This document shows, in pieces, positions 17,320-25,322 of a stretch of 64,000 nucleotides of DNA. The notes below the pieces were generated by a model. That model was given only the letters and a program-made list of their open reading frames with translations, made no database searches and was not told the DNA's origin. The stretch's first letter is position 1, and each line of letters starts with the position of its first letter. Origin of the DNA: Chthoniobacter sp. Its GTDB lineage: Bacteria; Verrucomicrobiota; Verrucomicrobiia; Chthoniobacterales; Chthoniobacteraceae. The stretch is taken from NCBI GenBank assembly GCA_021414005.1, contig JAIOPH010000006.1, positions 1 to 64,000 on the forward strand, in the 5' to 3' direction. A program made the translations under genes and the position numbers.

Positions 17320-18765
17320 ATGTCCGCCGCCGTCCTCCAGCGTCTCGCCGCCCTGTTGCCGCCGGGGCGATTGCTGGAGCGCCCGGAGCATCTGGCGGCG
17401 TATGAAAGCGATGGCCTGACCGCGTTTCGCACGCATCCGCTGGCCGTGGCCGTGCCCGCGACAACGGACGAGGTGATCGCGCTTGTCCGCTTCTGCCAAG
17501 CCGAGCGGCTGCCCTTCGTCGCACGCGGCAGCGGCACCAGTCTCTCGGGCGGTTCGCTGCCGGTGGCGGGCGGCATTGTCATCGCGCTGAACCGGCTCAC
17601 GCGCATCCTGCGGCTCGATCCCGCGCAGCGCCTCGCCGTGGTCGAGCCGGGCGTGATCAATCTCGACGTGACGCTCGCCGCCGCGCCGTACGGCCTGCAC
17701 TTCGCGCCCGATCCGTCGTCGCAATCCATCTGTACGATCGGCGGAAATGTCGCGTTCAATTCCGGCGGCGCGCACTGCCTGAAATACGGCATGACCTCGA
17801 ACCATGTGCTCGGCATCAAGGCGGTACTCGCCACCGGCGAGGTCGTGGAATGGGGCGGTCCGAGCCGCGAAAACCTCGGGCCCGATTGGTGCGGACTTTT
17901 CACCGGCAACGAGGGCCTCTTCGGTATCGCTCTGGAGATTACGCTGCAACTGCTGCCGCGCGCGGAATGTTTCCACACCGTGCTCGCCGGCTACCGCACG
18001 CTGGAGCAGGCGGGCGACGCCGTCTCCGCGATCATCGCCAGCGGACTGCTGCCGGGAGCCATCGAAATCATGGATGCGCTCGCGCTCGAAGCCGCCGTCG
18101 CCGCGGTCCACGCGGACTACCCGGCGGGCGCGGAGGTCGTGCTCATCGTCGAGTTGGAAGGCCCGCGCGAAGTCGTGGCCGCCGACCGCGCACGACTCGA
18201 CGCCATCCTTGCTGCCAGTGGCCCCATCGAGACGCGCCCCGCGCGCGATGCCACCGAGCGCGCCGCCATTTGGAAAGGCCGCAAAAGCGCCTTCAGCGCC
18301 GTCGGCCGCCTGTCGCCGGATTTTCTCGTGCAGGACGGCGTGGTCCCGCGCCGCCACCTCGGCGAAGCCCTCGCGCGCATCCGCGACATGGCCATCGCCG
18401 CCGGCATCCGCTGCGCGAATGTCTTTCACGCCGGCGACGGCAACCTGCACCCGCTCATCCTCTACAATGGCCGCGAGTCCGGCGCGCTCGAACGCGCGGA
18501 AAAACTTGCCGGCAGCATCTTGAAAATGTGCGTCGAGATGGGCGGCTCGATCACCGGCGAGCACGGCGTCGGCGTGGAAAAGCGCGACTATCTCCCGGCG
18601 ATGTTCACACCCGACGAGATTGATTGCATGGCCCGCCTCCGCGCCGCCTTCGACCCACTCGGCATCGCCAATCCGGGCAAAATGTTTCCCACCTCCGAAG
18701 CGCCCGCGCTCCAGCAGCACGGCCTGCATCCACTGGAGAAAGCCGGCCTCATCTCGCGCGAATAG
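17320..18765 (+). CDS. glcD: Glycolate oxidase subunit GlcD (FAD-linked oxidase)
   Basis: This 481-residue flavoprotein carries an N-terminal PCMH-type FAD-binding domain ([19 protein letters not shown] and the SIGGN-like [13 protein letters not shown]) and a C-terminal FAD-linked oxidase domain ([28 protein letters not shown]). It oxidises glycolate to glyoxylate together with GlcE and GlcF, passing electrons to the respiratory chain at the membrane. D-lactate dehydrogenases of the same family look similar, but the presence of glcE and glcF and of a glyoxylate aminotransferase upstream favours glycolate. An LRR gene is inserted between it and glcE. Confidence 0.93.
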   Translation: MSAAVLQRLAALLPPGRLLERPEHLAAYESDGLTAFRTHPLAVAVPATTDEVIALVRFCQAERLPFVARGSGTSLSGGSLPVAGGIVIALNRLTRILRLDPAQRLAVVEPGVINLDVTLAAAPYGLHFAPDPSSQSICTIGGNVAFNSGGAHCLKYGMTSNHVLGIKAVLATGEVVEWGGPSRENLGPDWCGLFTGNEGLFGIALEITLQLLPRAECFHTVLAGYRTLEQAGDAVSAIIASGLLPGAIEIMDALALEAAVAAVHADYPAGAEVVLIVELEGPREVVAADRARLDAILAASGPIETRPARDATERAAIWKGRKSAFSAVGRLSPDFLVQDGVVPRRHLGEALARIRDMAIAAGIRCANVFHAGDGNLHPLILYNGRESGALERAEKLAGSILKMCVEMGGSITGEHGVGVEKRDYLPAMFTPDEIDCMARLRAAFDPLGIANPGKMFPTSEAPALQQHGLHPLEKAGLISRE

Positions 18766-18813
18766 CTCCCCCGCCGCTTCCACCTTTCCACCCCGCGCGG
18801 CTGCGGGTAAAAC

Positions 18814-19776
18814 GTGCGCGTGACCCCCGATTTCCCCACCACCCACGACGCACCGCGCCGCGCTCGCTGGTTTCTCCGCGTCCTACTCATCCTCGCTCTG
18901 GCCTGGGCCGTGTGGGCGATCTGGCGCGGTTACAACTATGCTACATACCTCGCCGCCATCCGGGAGGCCGAGAAGGCGGGGTTCCGGTGGCAGAGCCAGG
19001 AGCCCTTCGACGAAATTCGCGCGGACTGGCACGCGGCTTTCCGCGAGGATACGTGGTCGGACAGCAACCGGGAACTCCACGTTCTGCCGGGCTGCGAGCT
19101 CGCGCGCCTTCGCCCACTGCTCCTCCGCCTGCGCCCGACACGGCTGACTGCTCCCGGGTGCAAAGACGCGAACTTATCCGCTCTCAAGGGACTCACTGCA
19201 CTACGAGACCTCGATGTCCGCTATAGCCCAGCCCTGCAAAACGTTCACGGCCTCACCGGCCTCACGGGTTTGGAACGCATCGATCTCACCCAATGCTCCG
19301 CCCTGCAAAACGTGGATGGCCTCAAAGGACTCTCTGGCCTCACAGAAATCGTCGCCTTCAATTGCTCCGCCTTGCAAAACTTGGACGGCCTGATCGGACT
19401 CCCCAATCTGGAAGGACTCATCCTGAACGGCTGCCTTTCTCTGCGAAATGTGGTTATGCTCAAGGGACTCTCCGGCCTCCATACGCTCGCCATCGGTGGC
19501 TGCCCTGCACTGCAAAACTTGGATGGCATCAAGACCCTCTACGGTCTGCAACAGCTCAACCTCAGCGGTTCCACATTACAAAACGTGGACGCGCTCAAGG
19601 GTCTCTTCCGCCTGCAACAGATCAACCTCCAAGGCTGCCCAAACCTAGAGAACGTGGATGCCCTCAAGACTCTATCCTACATACTGAGACTAGACCTCAG
19701 CGATTGCCCCAAACTACCGGAAAAAGCTGTGGAGGAACTCAGCGCCGTCCTCCCACACACCACGATCATTCGGTAG
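18814..19776 (+). CDS. Membrane-anchored leucine-rich-repeat protein (paralogue 2), inside the glc operon
   Basis: This 320-residue protein has a cytoplasmic lead, one membrane segment (about residues 21-38) and a juxtamembrane domain with EIRADWHAAFRE and LRPLLLRLRPTRL. Eight or so LRR units of about 24 residues follow, with the pattern ALQNVDGLKGLSGL, and a C-terminal cap (LPEKAVEEL). Layout and motifs match the protein at 8808-9638. The start is a GTG at 18814 (another GTG at 18820); no ATG fits. The gene sits 48 bases after glcD and 109 before glcE, on the same strand, so it splits an otherwise ordinary glcDEF cluster. Its base composition in the LRR part is somewhat more AT-rich than glcD or glcE. 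Its function is unknown. Confidence 0.82.
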   Translation: MRVTPDFPTTHDAPRRARWFLRVLLILALAWAVWAIWRGYNYATYLAAIREAEKAGFRWQSQEPFDEIRADWHAAFREDTWSDSNRELHVLPGCELARLRPLLLRLRPTRLTAPGCKDANLSALKGLTALRDLDVRYSPALQNVHGLTGLTGLERIDLTQCSALQNVDGLKGLSGLTEIVAFNCSALQNLDGLIGLPNLEGLILNGCLSLRNVVMLKGLSGLHTLAIGGCPALQNLDGIKTLYGLQQLNLSGSTLQNVDALKGLFRLQQINLQGCPNLENVDALKTLSYILRLDLSDCPKLPEKAVEELSAVLPHTTIIR

Positions 19777-19885
19777 TGAACCGGCCACACGGCGGTGAGC
19801 GGAGTTGTGTTTTCGCCTCCACGCATCCTCGTCCGCGAGCGAAGGCCAAACTCCCGCTTGCAAGCCGCTGCGGCGGCCCGCTCCA

Positions 19886-20974
19886 ATGACCAGCCTGACA
19901 ACGCCCACTCTCCACCCCACCACTCTCGCCGAACTCGCCGACGCCGTGCGCTCGGTGCCGCGCGTGCTCGCGGTGGGCGCGGGGACTAAGCCGCGGCTCT
20001 CGGCAGTGGACGTCGTGAAGCTCTCGACTGCGGGTTTGCGCGGGATCAGCGAATACGATCCTAGCGAGTTCACCTTCACCGCGCTCGCCGGCACACCGCT
20101 GCGCGAAATCGCCGCCGCGCTCGCCGAGCGCGGCCAGTATCTGCCGTTCGATCCGCCGCTCCTCGACGCCGGCGCCACGCTCGCCGGCACCGTGGCCGCG
20201 GGCCTCGCCGGGCCGGGCCGCTTCCGCTTCGGTGGTGTGCGCGACTTCATCCTCGGCGTGCGTTTTGTGGACGGCACCGGGCGGCTGCTGCGCCTCGGCG
20301 GCAAGGTCGTGAAAAACGCCGCCGGCTTCGACGTGCCGAAGTTTTTTGTCGGCAGCCTCGGGCGCTTCGGCGTGCTCGCGGAGATCACGTTCAAAGTGTT
20401 CCCGCGTCCCGCGGTCACGCACACCCTGCGGCTCGACGCCGCCACGCCGGAAGCCGCCGTAGAAATTCTCACCGCCGCCGCCAGCTCGCGTTTCGAGTTC
20501 GATGCGCTCGATCTCGCGCCCGGCGAAACCGGCGTGCTCGCGCGCCTCGCCACACCCGCCGCTGCGCTCGACGCACTGACCGGCGAAGTCCTCGCCCGCT
20601 GGCCCGGCACGGTACTGCCCGACGACGAAGCGCTCGGCATCTGGACCGGGCTGCGCGAGTTTTCGTGGTGCGATCCCGCCACGTCGCTCGTGAAAGTCGC
20701 GCTCGCCCCGGCCAATGTCGTGCCGCTGGGGTTGGCCGTGCGGACCCTCGCGGGCGCGCGGCTGCACGTCAGCGCGGGCGGCAACGTCGCCTACATCGCG
20801 CTCGCCGCCGCTGCCGACGCGACCGCTCTCGACCAGCACCTCACCCGGCTCGGTCTCGCCGGCCTGACCCTGCGCGGCGCGGCTCCGCTCTGGCTCGGCC
20901 ACCGCGCGCCCACCGCCATCGCCGACGCCGTGAAACACGCGCTCGATCCCGACCACCGCTTTCCTCCGCTCTAA
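19886..20974 (+). CDS. glcE: Glycolate oxidase subunit GlcE (FAD-binding)
   Basis: This 362-residue protein is homologous to the N-terminal FAD-binding half of GlcD and forms a complex with GlcD and GlcF. Visible features are the AVGAGTKPRLS segment, a DPSEFTFTALAGTPL stretch, LAGTVAAGLAGPGRFRFGGVRDFILGVRFV, and GGKVVKNAAGFDVPKFFVGSLG. All are typical of GlcE. The start at 19886 is preferred to the upstream ATG at 19805, because the conserved part begins soon after. The stop codon is directly followed by the glcF ATG with no spacing, which implies coupled translation. Confidence 0.92.
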   Translation: MTSLTTPTLHPTTLAELADAVRSVPRVLAVGAGTKPRLSAVDVVKLSTAGLRGISEYDPSEFTFTALAGTPLREIAAALAERGQYLPFDPPLLDAGATLAGTVAAGLAGPGRFRFGGVRDFILGVRFVDGTGRLLRLGGKVVKNAAGFDVPKFFVGSLGRFGVLAEITFKVFPRPAVTHTLRLDAATPEAAVEILTAAASSRFEFDALDLAPGETGVLARLATPAAALDALTGEVLARWPGTVLPDDEALGIWTGLREFSWCDPATSLVKVALAPANVVPLGLAVRTLAGARLHVSAGGNVAYIALAAAADATALDQHLTRLGLAGLTLRGAAPLWLGHRAPTAIADAVKHALDPDHRFPPL

Positions 20975-22240
20975 ATGCTGCACACCATTCCCACGTCCGA
21001 CATCGGCCCGCTCGGCCCGCCCATGACCCACGCCGTGGAGACGTGCGTGCATTGCGGTTTCTGCCTCGCCGCGTGCCCGACGTATCGCGAACTCGGCCAG
21101 GAAATGGACACCCCGCGCGGGCGCATCGTGCTGATGAAGGAAGTCCTCGAAGGCACCCTCACGCCCGCCGACGCGCAGCCGCATGTGGACCGCTGTCTCG
21201 GCTGCCTCGCCTGCGAACCCGCCTGCCCAAGCGGCGTGCCGTATCGCGACCTCATCAGCCCCTTCCGCGCGTGGGTGCAGGGAAAGGTGGAACGCCCGCT
21301 CGCCGAGAAAATCAACCGCTTCATCGCCGCGCAGACCATCCCCTTCCCCGCGCGCTTCCGGCTCGCCACGCGGCTCGGGCAGCTCGGGAAAATGCTGCGC
21401 CCGCTCGTGCCCGCGAGCCTGCGCCCGATGCTCGACCTCGTGCCCGCGCAGGTGCCGCCCGCGCAGGCCTGGCCCGCCGTCACGCCCGCGCACGGCGAGC
21501 GCCGCGCCCGCGTGGCGCTGCTCGCCGGCTGCGCGCAGCGCGTGCTCGATCCCGACATCAACACCGCCACGATCGAAGTCCTCGCGCGCCACGGCGTGGA
21601 GGTCCACGTCCCCGCCGCGCAAGGCTGCTGTGGCGGCCTCGCCTGGCATACCGGCGCCCCCGCCGCCGCGCAGACTTTCGCCCGCCGCAATCTCGCCGCC
21701 TTTCCCGCCGACGTGGACGCCATCCTCACCAACGCCGCCGGCTGCGGCTCGGCCATGCACGAATATCACCTCATTCTCCGCGGCACTGCGGATGAAGCCC
21801 GCGCCGAGGCCTTCCGCCACCGCGTGCTCGACGTCAGCGTCTTTCTCCACCGCCTCGGCCTCCGCGATCTGCCGCCCGCGGAGACCCGTCCACAAAAGAT
21901 CGCCTACCACGACGCCTGCCACCTCGCGAATGCCCAGGGCGTCCGCCGCGAACCGCGCGAACTTTTGCGCAGCCTCCCCGGCGTGGAGCTGTGCGAACTC
22001 GCCGACGCGCACCTCTGCTGCGGCAGCGCGGGCACGTACAATCTCGACCAGCCCGCCATCGCCGCCTCGCTCGGTGAGCAAAAGGCCCGCGCCGTCATCG
22101 CCACCGGCGCCAGCGTGGTCGCGTCCGGCAACATCGGCTGCCTCACCCAGCTCCGCCTGCACCTCGCCCGCCTCGGCTCTCCCATCACCGTCCGTCACAC
22201 CTTCCAAATCCTCCGCGACGCGACCACGCGCGCGAGGTAA
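20975..22240 (+). CDS. glcF: Glycolate oxidase iron-sulfur subunit GlcF
   Basis: This 421-residue protein has two ferredoxin-type 4Fe-4S sites: Cys24, 27, 30, 34 (CVHCGFCLAACP) and Cys74, 77, 80, 84 (CLGCLACEPACP). Two CCG domains of the heterodisulfide-reductase type follow (AAQGCCGGLAWHTG and HLCCGSAGTYNL). It moves electrons from the GlcDE flavins to the quinone pool. The gene starts immediately at the end of glcE. It ends 11 bases before the converging minus-strand operon at 22252; no obvious terminator hairpin is visible in that gap. Confidence 0.95.
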   Translation: MLHTIPTSDIGPLGPPMTHAVETCVHCGFCLAACPTYRELGQEMDTPRGRIVLMKEVLEGTLTPADAQPHVDRCLGCLACEPACPSGVPYRDLISPFRAWVQGKVERPLAEKINRFIAAQTIPFPARFRLATRLGQLGKMLRPLVPASLRPMLDLVPAQVPPAQAWPAVTPAHGERRARVALLAGCAQRVLDPDINTATIEVLARHGVEVHVPAAQGCCGGLAWHTGAPAAAQTFARRNLAAFPADVDAILTNAAGCGSAMHEYHLILRGTADEARAEAFRHRVLDVSVFLHRLGLRDLPPAETRPQKIAYHDACHLANAQGVRREPRELLRSLPGVELCELADAHLCCGSAGTYNLDQPAIAASLGEQKARAVIATGASVVASGNIGCLTQLRLHLARLGSPITVRHTFQILRDATTRAR

Positions 22241-22251
22241 AGGAGCGTGCC

Positions 22252-23265
22252 TTACTTCGCCCGCCGGACCGGGCGCGGTTTGGCGGGCGGCCTCTCCGCC
22301 ACGACGGGACTTGCGGGTAGCCGCAGGCGAAGCGGGAGAATGGCGTGGGTGCTGCCGCCGTTGCTGTCGGCGATGACGAGGAGGCTGCGGGTGCCGTCGG
22401 CGAGCGGCGGGCCGAGTGCGAGGCCCTCGAAATTGATGAAGCCGCTGGGCATCTCGAAGAGCAGCGTCTTCTGCGCGGGCGTCACCTCCACGCCGACGAG
22501 CGCGGGCAGGCGCGTGGTGTCGGTGGCGTTTTGAAAATCCGCGAGGAAGATCCGCATCTGCAAACCCGCGCTGCCGAAACCGCGCTCGAGCACGAGCAGC
22601 CGGCCGTTCGGCAGCAGACACAGATCGACCACGCCATTGCCCGCGCCGCGGAAACGAAACGCGGGCGGCTCGGCGCGCCAGGCGTATTGGGCGGTGGGCC
22701 GAAAGGCGGCGTCGAAACGCTGAAGCCGCACAAGCGAGCCCACGGTGCCTGCGCCGAGCGGACCGTCGGGCGTGAGTGTCTCCTCGTTGGCGATCCAAAA
22801 CTGCTGCGCGGTGTCGTTCCAGGTCAGCGCTTCGAGGCTGAGATTTTTCCGCGCTTGCGCAAAAACAGCGGGCAGCGGCTGGCGCACGACACGAGTCGGA
22901 TCCGGACCAAGGCGCAGCACCGCGCTGCCGGTCTCGGCGCTCACGTAAAAGGTGTGCGTCGCACGCACATACGTCACGCCCTCGAAGTCGCTGGCATCTG
23001 CCGCCACGGGAATCGCGGCACCCATTTCTCCGCTCGCGATCCGCCCGGTGGCGCGGTCGATCTTTAGCGTCAGCGGCACGAGCGCGTTCGGGTGATCCGA
23101 TACCGCCATGAAGTCGTCGTCGCCCATCCAAACCAGCCCGCTCAGGTCGGTCACGGCCTCGCTCTTGAGCGCAAACATTTCCTGTCCCTCCACGCGCTCG
23201 ACGGCGATTTGCTGCGCGGCGGCGGTGTGGACGAGGAGCAGGGCGAAGGCGAGACGGGCGAGCAT
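22252..23265 (-). CDS. Secreted phytase-like esterase domain protein
   Basis: This 337-residue protein has a signal peptide (MLARLAFALLLVHTAAAQ). The body is a beta-propeller of the 'esterase-like activity of phytase' family: DLSGLVWMGDDDFMAVSDH, DFEGVTYVRATHTFYVSAE, SLEALTWNDTAQQFWIANEE, NGRLLVLERGF, FEGLALGPPL and LLVIADSNGG. Despite the family name, members have varied or unknown substrates, so a phosphomonoesterase role is uncertain. A basic, proline-rich tail ends the protein. It lies 9 bases after pdxA and probably shares its transcript with surA and pdxA. Confidence 0.8.
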   Translation of the reverse strand: MLARLAFALLLVHTAAAQQIAVERVEGQEMFALKSEAVTDLSGLVWMGDDDFMAVSDHPNALVPLTLKIDRATGRIASGEMGAAIPVAADASDFEGVTYVRATHTFYVSAETGSAVLRLGPDPTRVVRQPLPAVFAQARKNLSLEALTWNDTAQQFWIANEETLTPDGPLGAGTVGSLVRLQRFDAAFRPTAQYAWRAEPPAFRFRGAGNGVVDLCLLPNGRLLVLERGFGSAGLQMRIFLADFQNATDTTRLPALVGVEVTPAQKTLLFEMPSGFINFEGLALGPPLADGTRSLLVIADSNGGSTHAILPLRLRLPASPVVAERPPAKPRPVRRAK

Positions 23266-23274
23266 GGCGGCGAT

Positions 23275-24129
23275 TCAGCGGGAGCGCGCCAACTCGGCGG
23301 CGAGGCGGATGGCGGCGATCATCGAGTCAGGCCGCGCGGTTCCTTTGCCCGCCAGCTCGAACGCCGTGCCGTGGTCCGGGCTGGTGCGCGGAAAGGGCAG
23401 GCCGAGCGTCACATTCACGCCGGAGTCAAAGGCGTGGAGCTTCAGCGGGATGAGCCCCTGATCGTGATACATGCAGAGCACGCCATCGAACTCCCCGGCC
23501 ACGGCGCGATGAAACACAGTGTCGGGCGAAAACGGGCCGCTGAATTCTGGCGCGCCGAGCAGCGTGACGGCGGGCGCAATGAGCGTGATCTCCTCCTGCC
23601 CGAGCGCGCCACTCTCACCCGCGTGCGGATTCAGCCCGGCCACGGCGATGCGCGGCGCGCGACCCAGCCGCCGGGCGAGGAAAGCCGCGAGCAACCGGCC
23701 CACGCGCACGATCTCCCCGGCGTGCAAATTTTCCGCGACCGCGCGCAGCGGTATATGCGCGGTCACCAGCGCCACCGTCAGCGCGCCGCCCGTCAGGCAC
23801 ATCGCGAAATCCCGCACGCCCGTACGCGCCGCGAAAAACTCCGTCTGCCCAGGAAACGCGAAGCCCTCCGCCTGCATCCGCGCCTTGTGAATCGGCCCCG
23901 TGACCACCGCCGCGATCTCTCCCGCAAGCGCCAGCCGCGCGCTCTCCTCCAGCGCCGCGCCCGCCGCCCGCGCCGTCTCCGTCGTCGGGTCGCCGGGCCG
24001 CGCGTCCGCCTTTTCGCCGATCACCCGATACTCAAAGCCGCCATCCAGTTTCCCCGAGCGCAGCGCCGCGTCCACAATTTCCGGACCGATCCCCGCCGCG
24101 TCTCCGAGCGTGATGCCGATGACCGGCAT
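23275..24129 (-). CDS. pdxA: 4-hydroxythreonine-4-phosphate dehydrogenase PdxA
   Basis: This NAD-dependent enzyme acts in pyridoxal phosphate synthesis by the DXP-dependent route and oxidises 4-phosphohydroxythreonine. At 284 residues it is shorter than the usual 320-340. The family motifs are nevertheless present: GDAAGIGPEI at the start, GLNPHAGESGALG with a metal-ligand His, and CMYHDQGLIPLK followed by GLPFPRTSPDHGTAF. The shortening lies in the first 90 residues, where the region between the GPEI motif and the KARMQAEGF stretch is compact. It lies 3 bases after surA, the same gene order as in many Gram-negative bacteria. Confidence 0.92.
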   Translation of the reverse strand: MPVIGITLGDAAGIGPEIVDAALRSGKLDGGFEYRVIGEKADARPGDPTTETARAAGAALEESARLALAGEIAAVVTGPIHKARMQAEGFAFPGQTEFFAARTGVRDFAMCLTGGALTVALVTAHIPLRAVAENLHAGEIVRVGRLLAAFLARRLGRAPRIAVAGLNPHAGESGALGQEEITLIAPAVTLLGAPEFSGPFSPDTVFHRAVAGEFDGVLCMYHDQGLIPLKLHAFDSGVNVTLGLPFPRTSPDHGTAFELAGKGTARPDSMIAAIRLAAELARSR

Positions 24130-24132
24130 CGC

Positions 24133-25098
24133 CTAGTACATCTTGATGAAGGCCTTCTTCCGTAGCTTCGCCAGCCACTCCGTCTGCTGCTTCTGCCGCT
24201 CAATCTGGAGCATCCCCTTCTCGATCTCCGCCTTCACCTCTTTGAGCGGCTTGATGACCGGCGGCTTCTTGGCCTCGGCGTAGAGCAGGTAGTAGCTGCC
24301 CGCCAGCTCGATCACCCGGCTCACCTCGCCCGCCTTCAGCGCAAAGGCCGACTTCGACAAATTCTCGTTCAGCGTCCGCTTATCGATCCATCCCCAGTCG
24401 CCATACACCTCCTGCTTGTCGTCCTCCGAATACATCCGCGCCAAATCGCCAAACTCCGCCCCACTCATGATTTTTTCCCGGATTTCCTCAATCTGCTTCC
24501 GCTTCGAATCATTGTGCGGATTGCGGCGGATCGTAATCGTCCGCAGCTTCAATTGCTCCGCCGTCCCGAAATCTTCCGCGTGCGTTTTGTAGTAAGCTGC
24601 CACCTGCTCATCGCTCACGCTCGGTGTTCCCTTGATGGCCTGCCGCCGCATCTCCTGCACGATGATCTTGTCCTTCTCCATCTCGCGGAATTTTTCCAGC
24701 GTAAAACCCTGCGCCGCCAGCGTGCGAATGAAAGCCGAGCGATCATTGCCAAACTCCTCGCGCACAATCGTCGTCACCCGCTCCTCGATGAAGTAGTCGG
24801 GAATCTGAAACCCCTTTGATTTGAACTCCTGCAGGATGAGTTGCCGGTCGATCAGATCATTGATCGCCGCAAGCCGGATCTCCTTAATCTTGGCCACCAG
24901 CTCCTCGCCTTTGAGGATTTCCTTGGCCGCCCGCTCCTTCGACGCCACCAGCTCCCGCACCTGCGAGAATGTGACCACGTCATTGTTCACCACCGCCGCG
25001 ATCCCATCCAGCACCTCCTGCCCACGCGCCGGCCCCGCAGCATGGAAAAGCACCGCTGAGGCAAGCAGGAAAGCGAGACGAAAAAGGAGACGGGACAT
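24133..25098 (-). CDS. surA: SurA-like periplasmic peptidyl-prolyl isomerase
   Basis: This 321-residue protein begins MSRLLFRLAFLLASAVLF, a clear signal peptide ending near PARGQ. The N-terminal half is a SurA-type chaperone domain (VLDGIAAVVNNDVVTFSQV). The C-terminal half is one parvulin-type PPIC domain (FGDLARMYSEDD, GDWGWIDKRTL, FALKAGEVSRVIE). Such proteins help fold outer-membrane proteins in the periplasm. The frame is open to 25170, but that start would add a basic segment before the signal peptide, so 25098 is chosen. E. coli SurA has two PPIC domains and this one has one. It is first in a surA-pdxA-phytase-like operon. Confidence 0.87.
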   Translation of the reverse strand: MSRLLFRLAFLLASAVLFHAAGPARGQEVLDGIAAVVNNDVVTFSQVRELVASKERAAKEILKGEELVAKIKEIRLAAINDLIDRQLILQEFKSKGFQIPDYFIEERVTTIVREEFGNDRSAFIRTLAAQGFTLEKFREMEKDKIIVQEMRRQAIKGTPSVSDEQVAAYYKTHAEDFGTAEQLKLRTITIRRNPHNDSKRKQIEEIREKIMSGAEFGDLARMYSEDDKQEVYGDWGWIDKRTLNENLSKSAFALKAGEVSRVIELAGSYYLLYAEAKKPPVIKPLKEVKAEIEKGMLQIERQKQQTEWLAKLRKKAFIKMY

Positions 25099-25322
25099 GG
25101 AAATGCGGGCGTAATTTGGACAGCGCAAGGGCGAGAGCGGCGAGGGTAAAACGCGGACTTGTGAAGTCAAGCGGCAGTCCTGCCCGGTGCCGACCGGCGA
25201 TATGTGCCGGATTGCGGATCAGAACTGCGGTCAGGTGTCCCAAGCTGTTGAGAGCAAACTACGCGACGACCGTTCCCGCACCTCTTGCGTAGCGCGGGTT
25301 CGCGCGCATGATGTGCGGCCCG
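25099..25322. other. Divergent gap between surA and the ABC exporter
   Basis: These 224 bases lie between two genes read away from each other and must carry both promoters. I see no confident -35/-10 pair, hairpin or repeat, and no small gene. Confidence 0.45.

Noticed and set aside
15991..18846. 951-codon minus-strand frame
   Set aside because: Antisense to the aminotransferase and glcD; His/Arg-rich translation typical of GC-rich shadow frames.
19766..23131. 1121-codon open frame on the minus strand
   Set aside because: It runs antisense to glcE and glcF and out of frame with the phytase-like gene; no recognisable domain.
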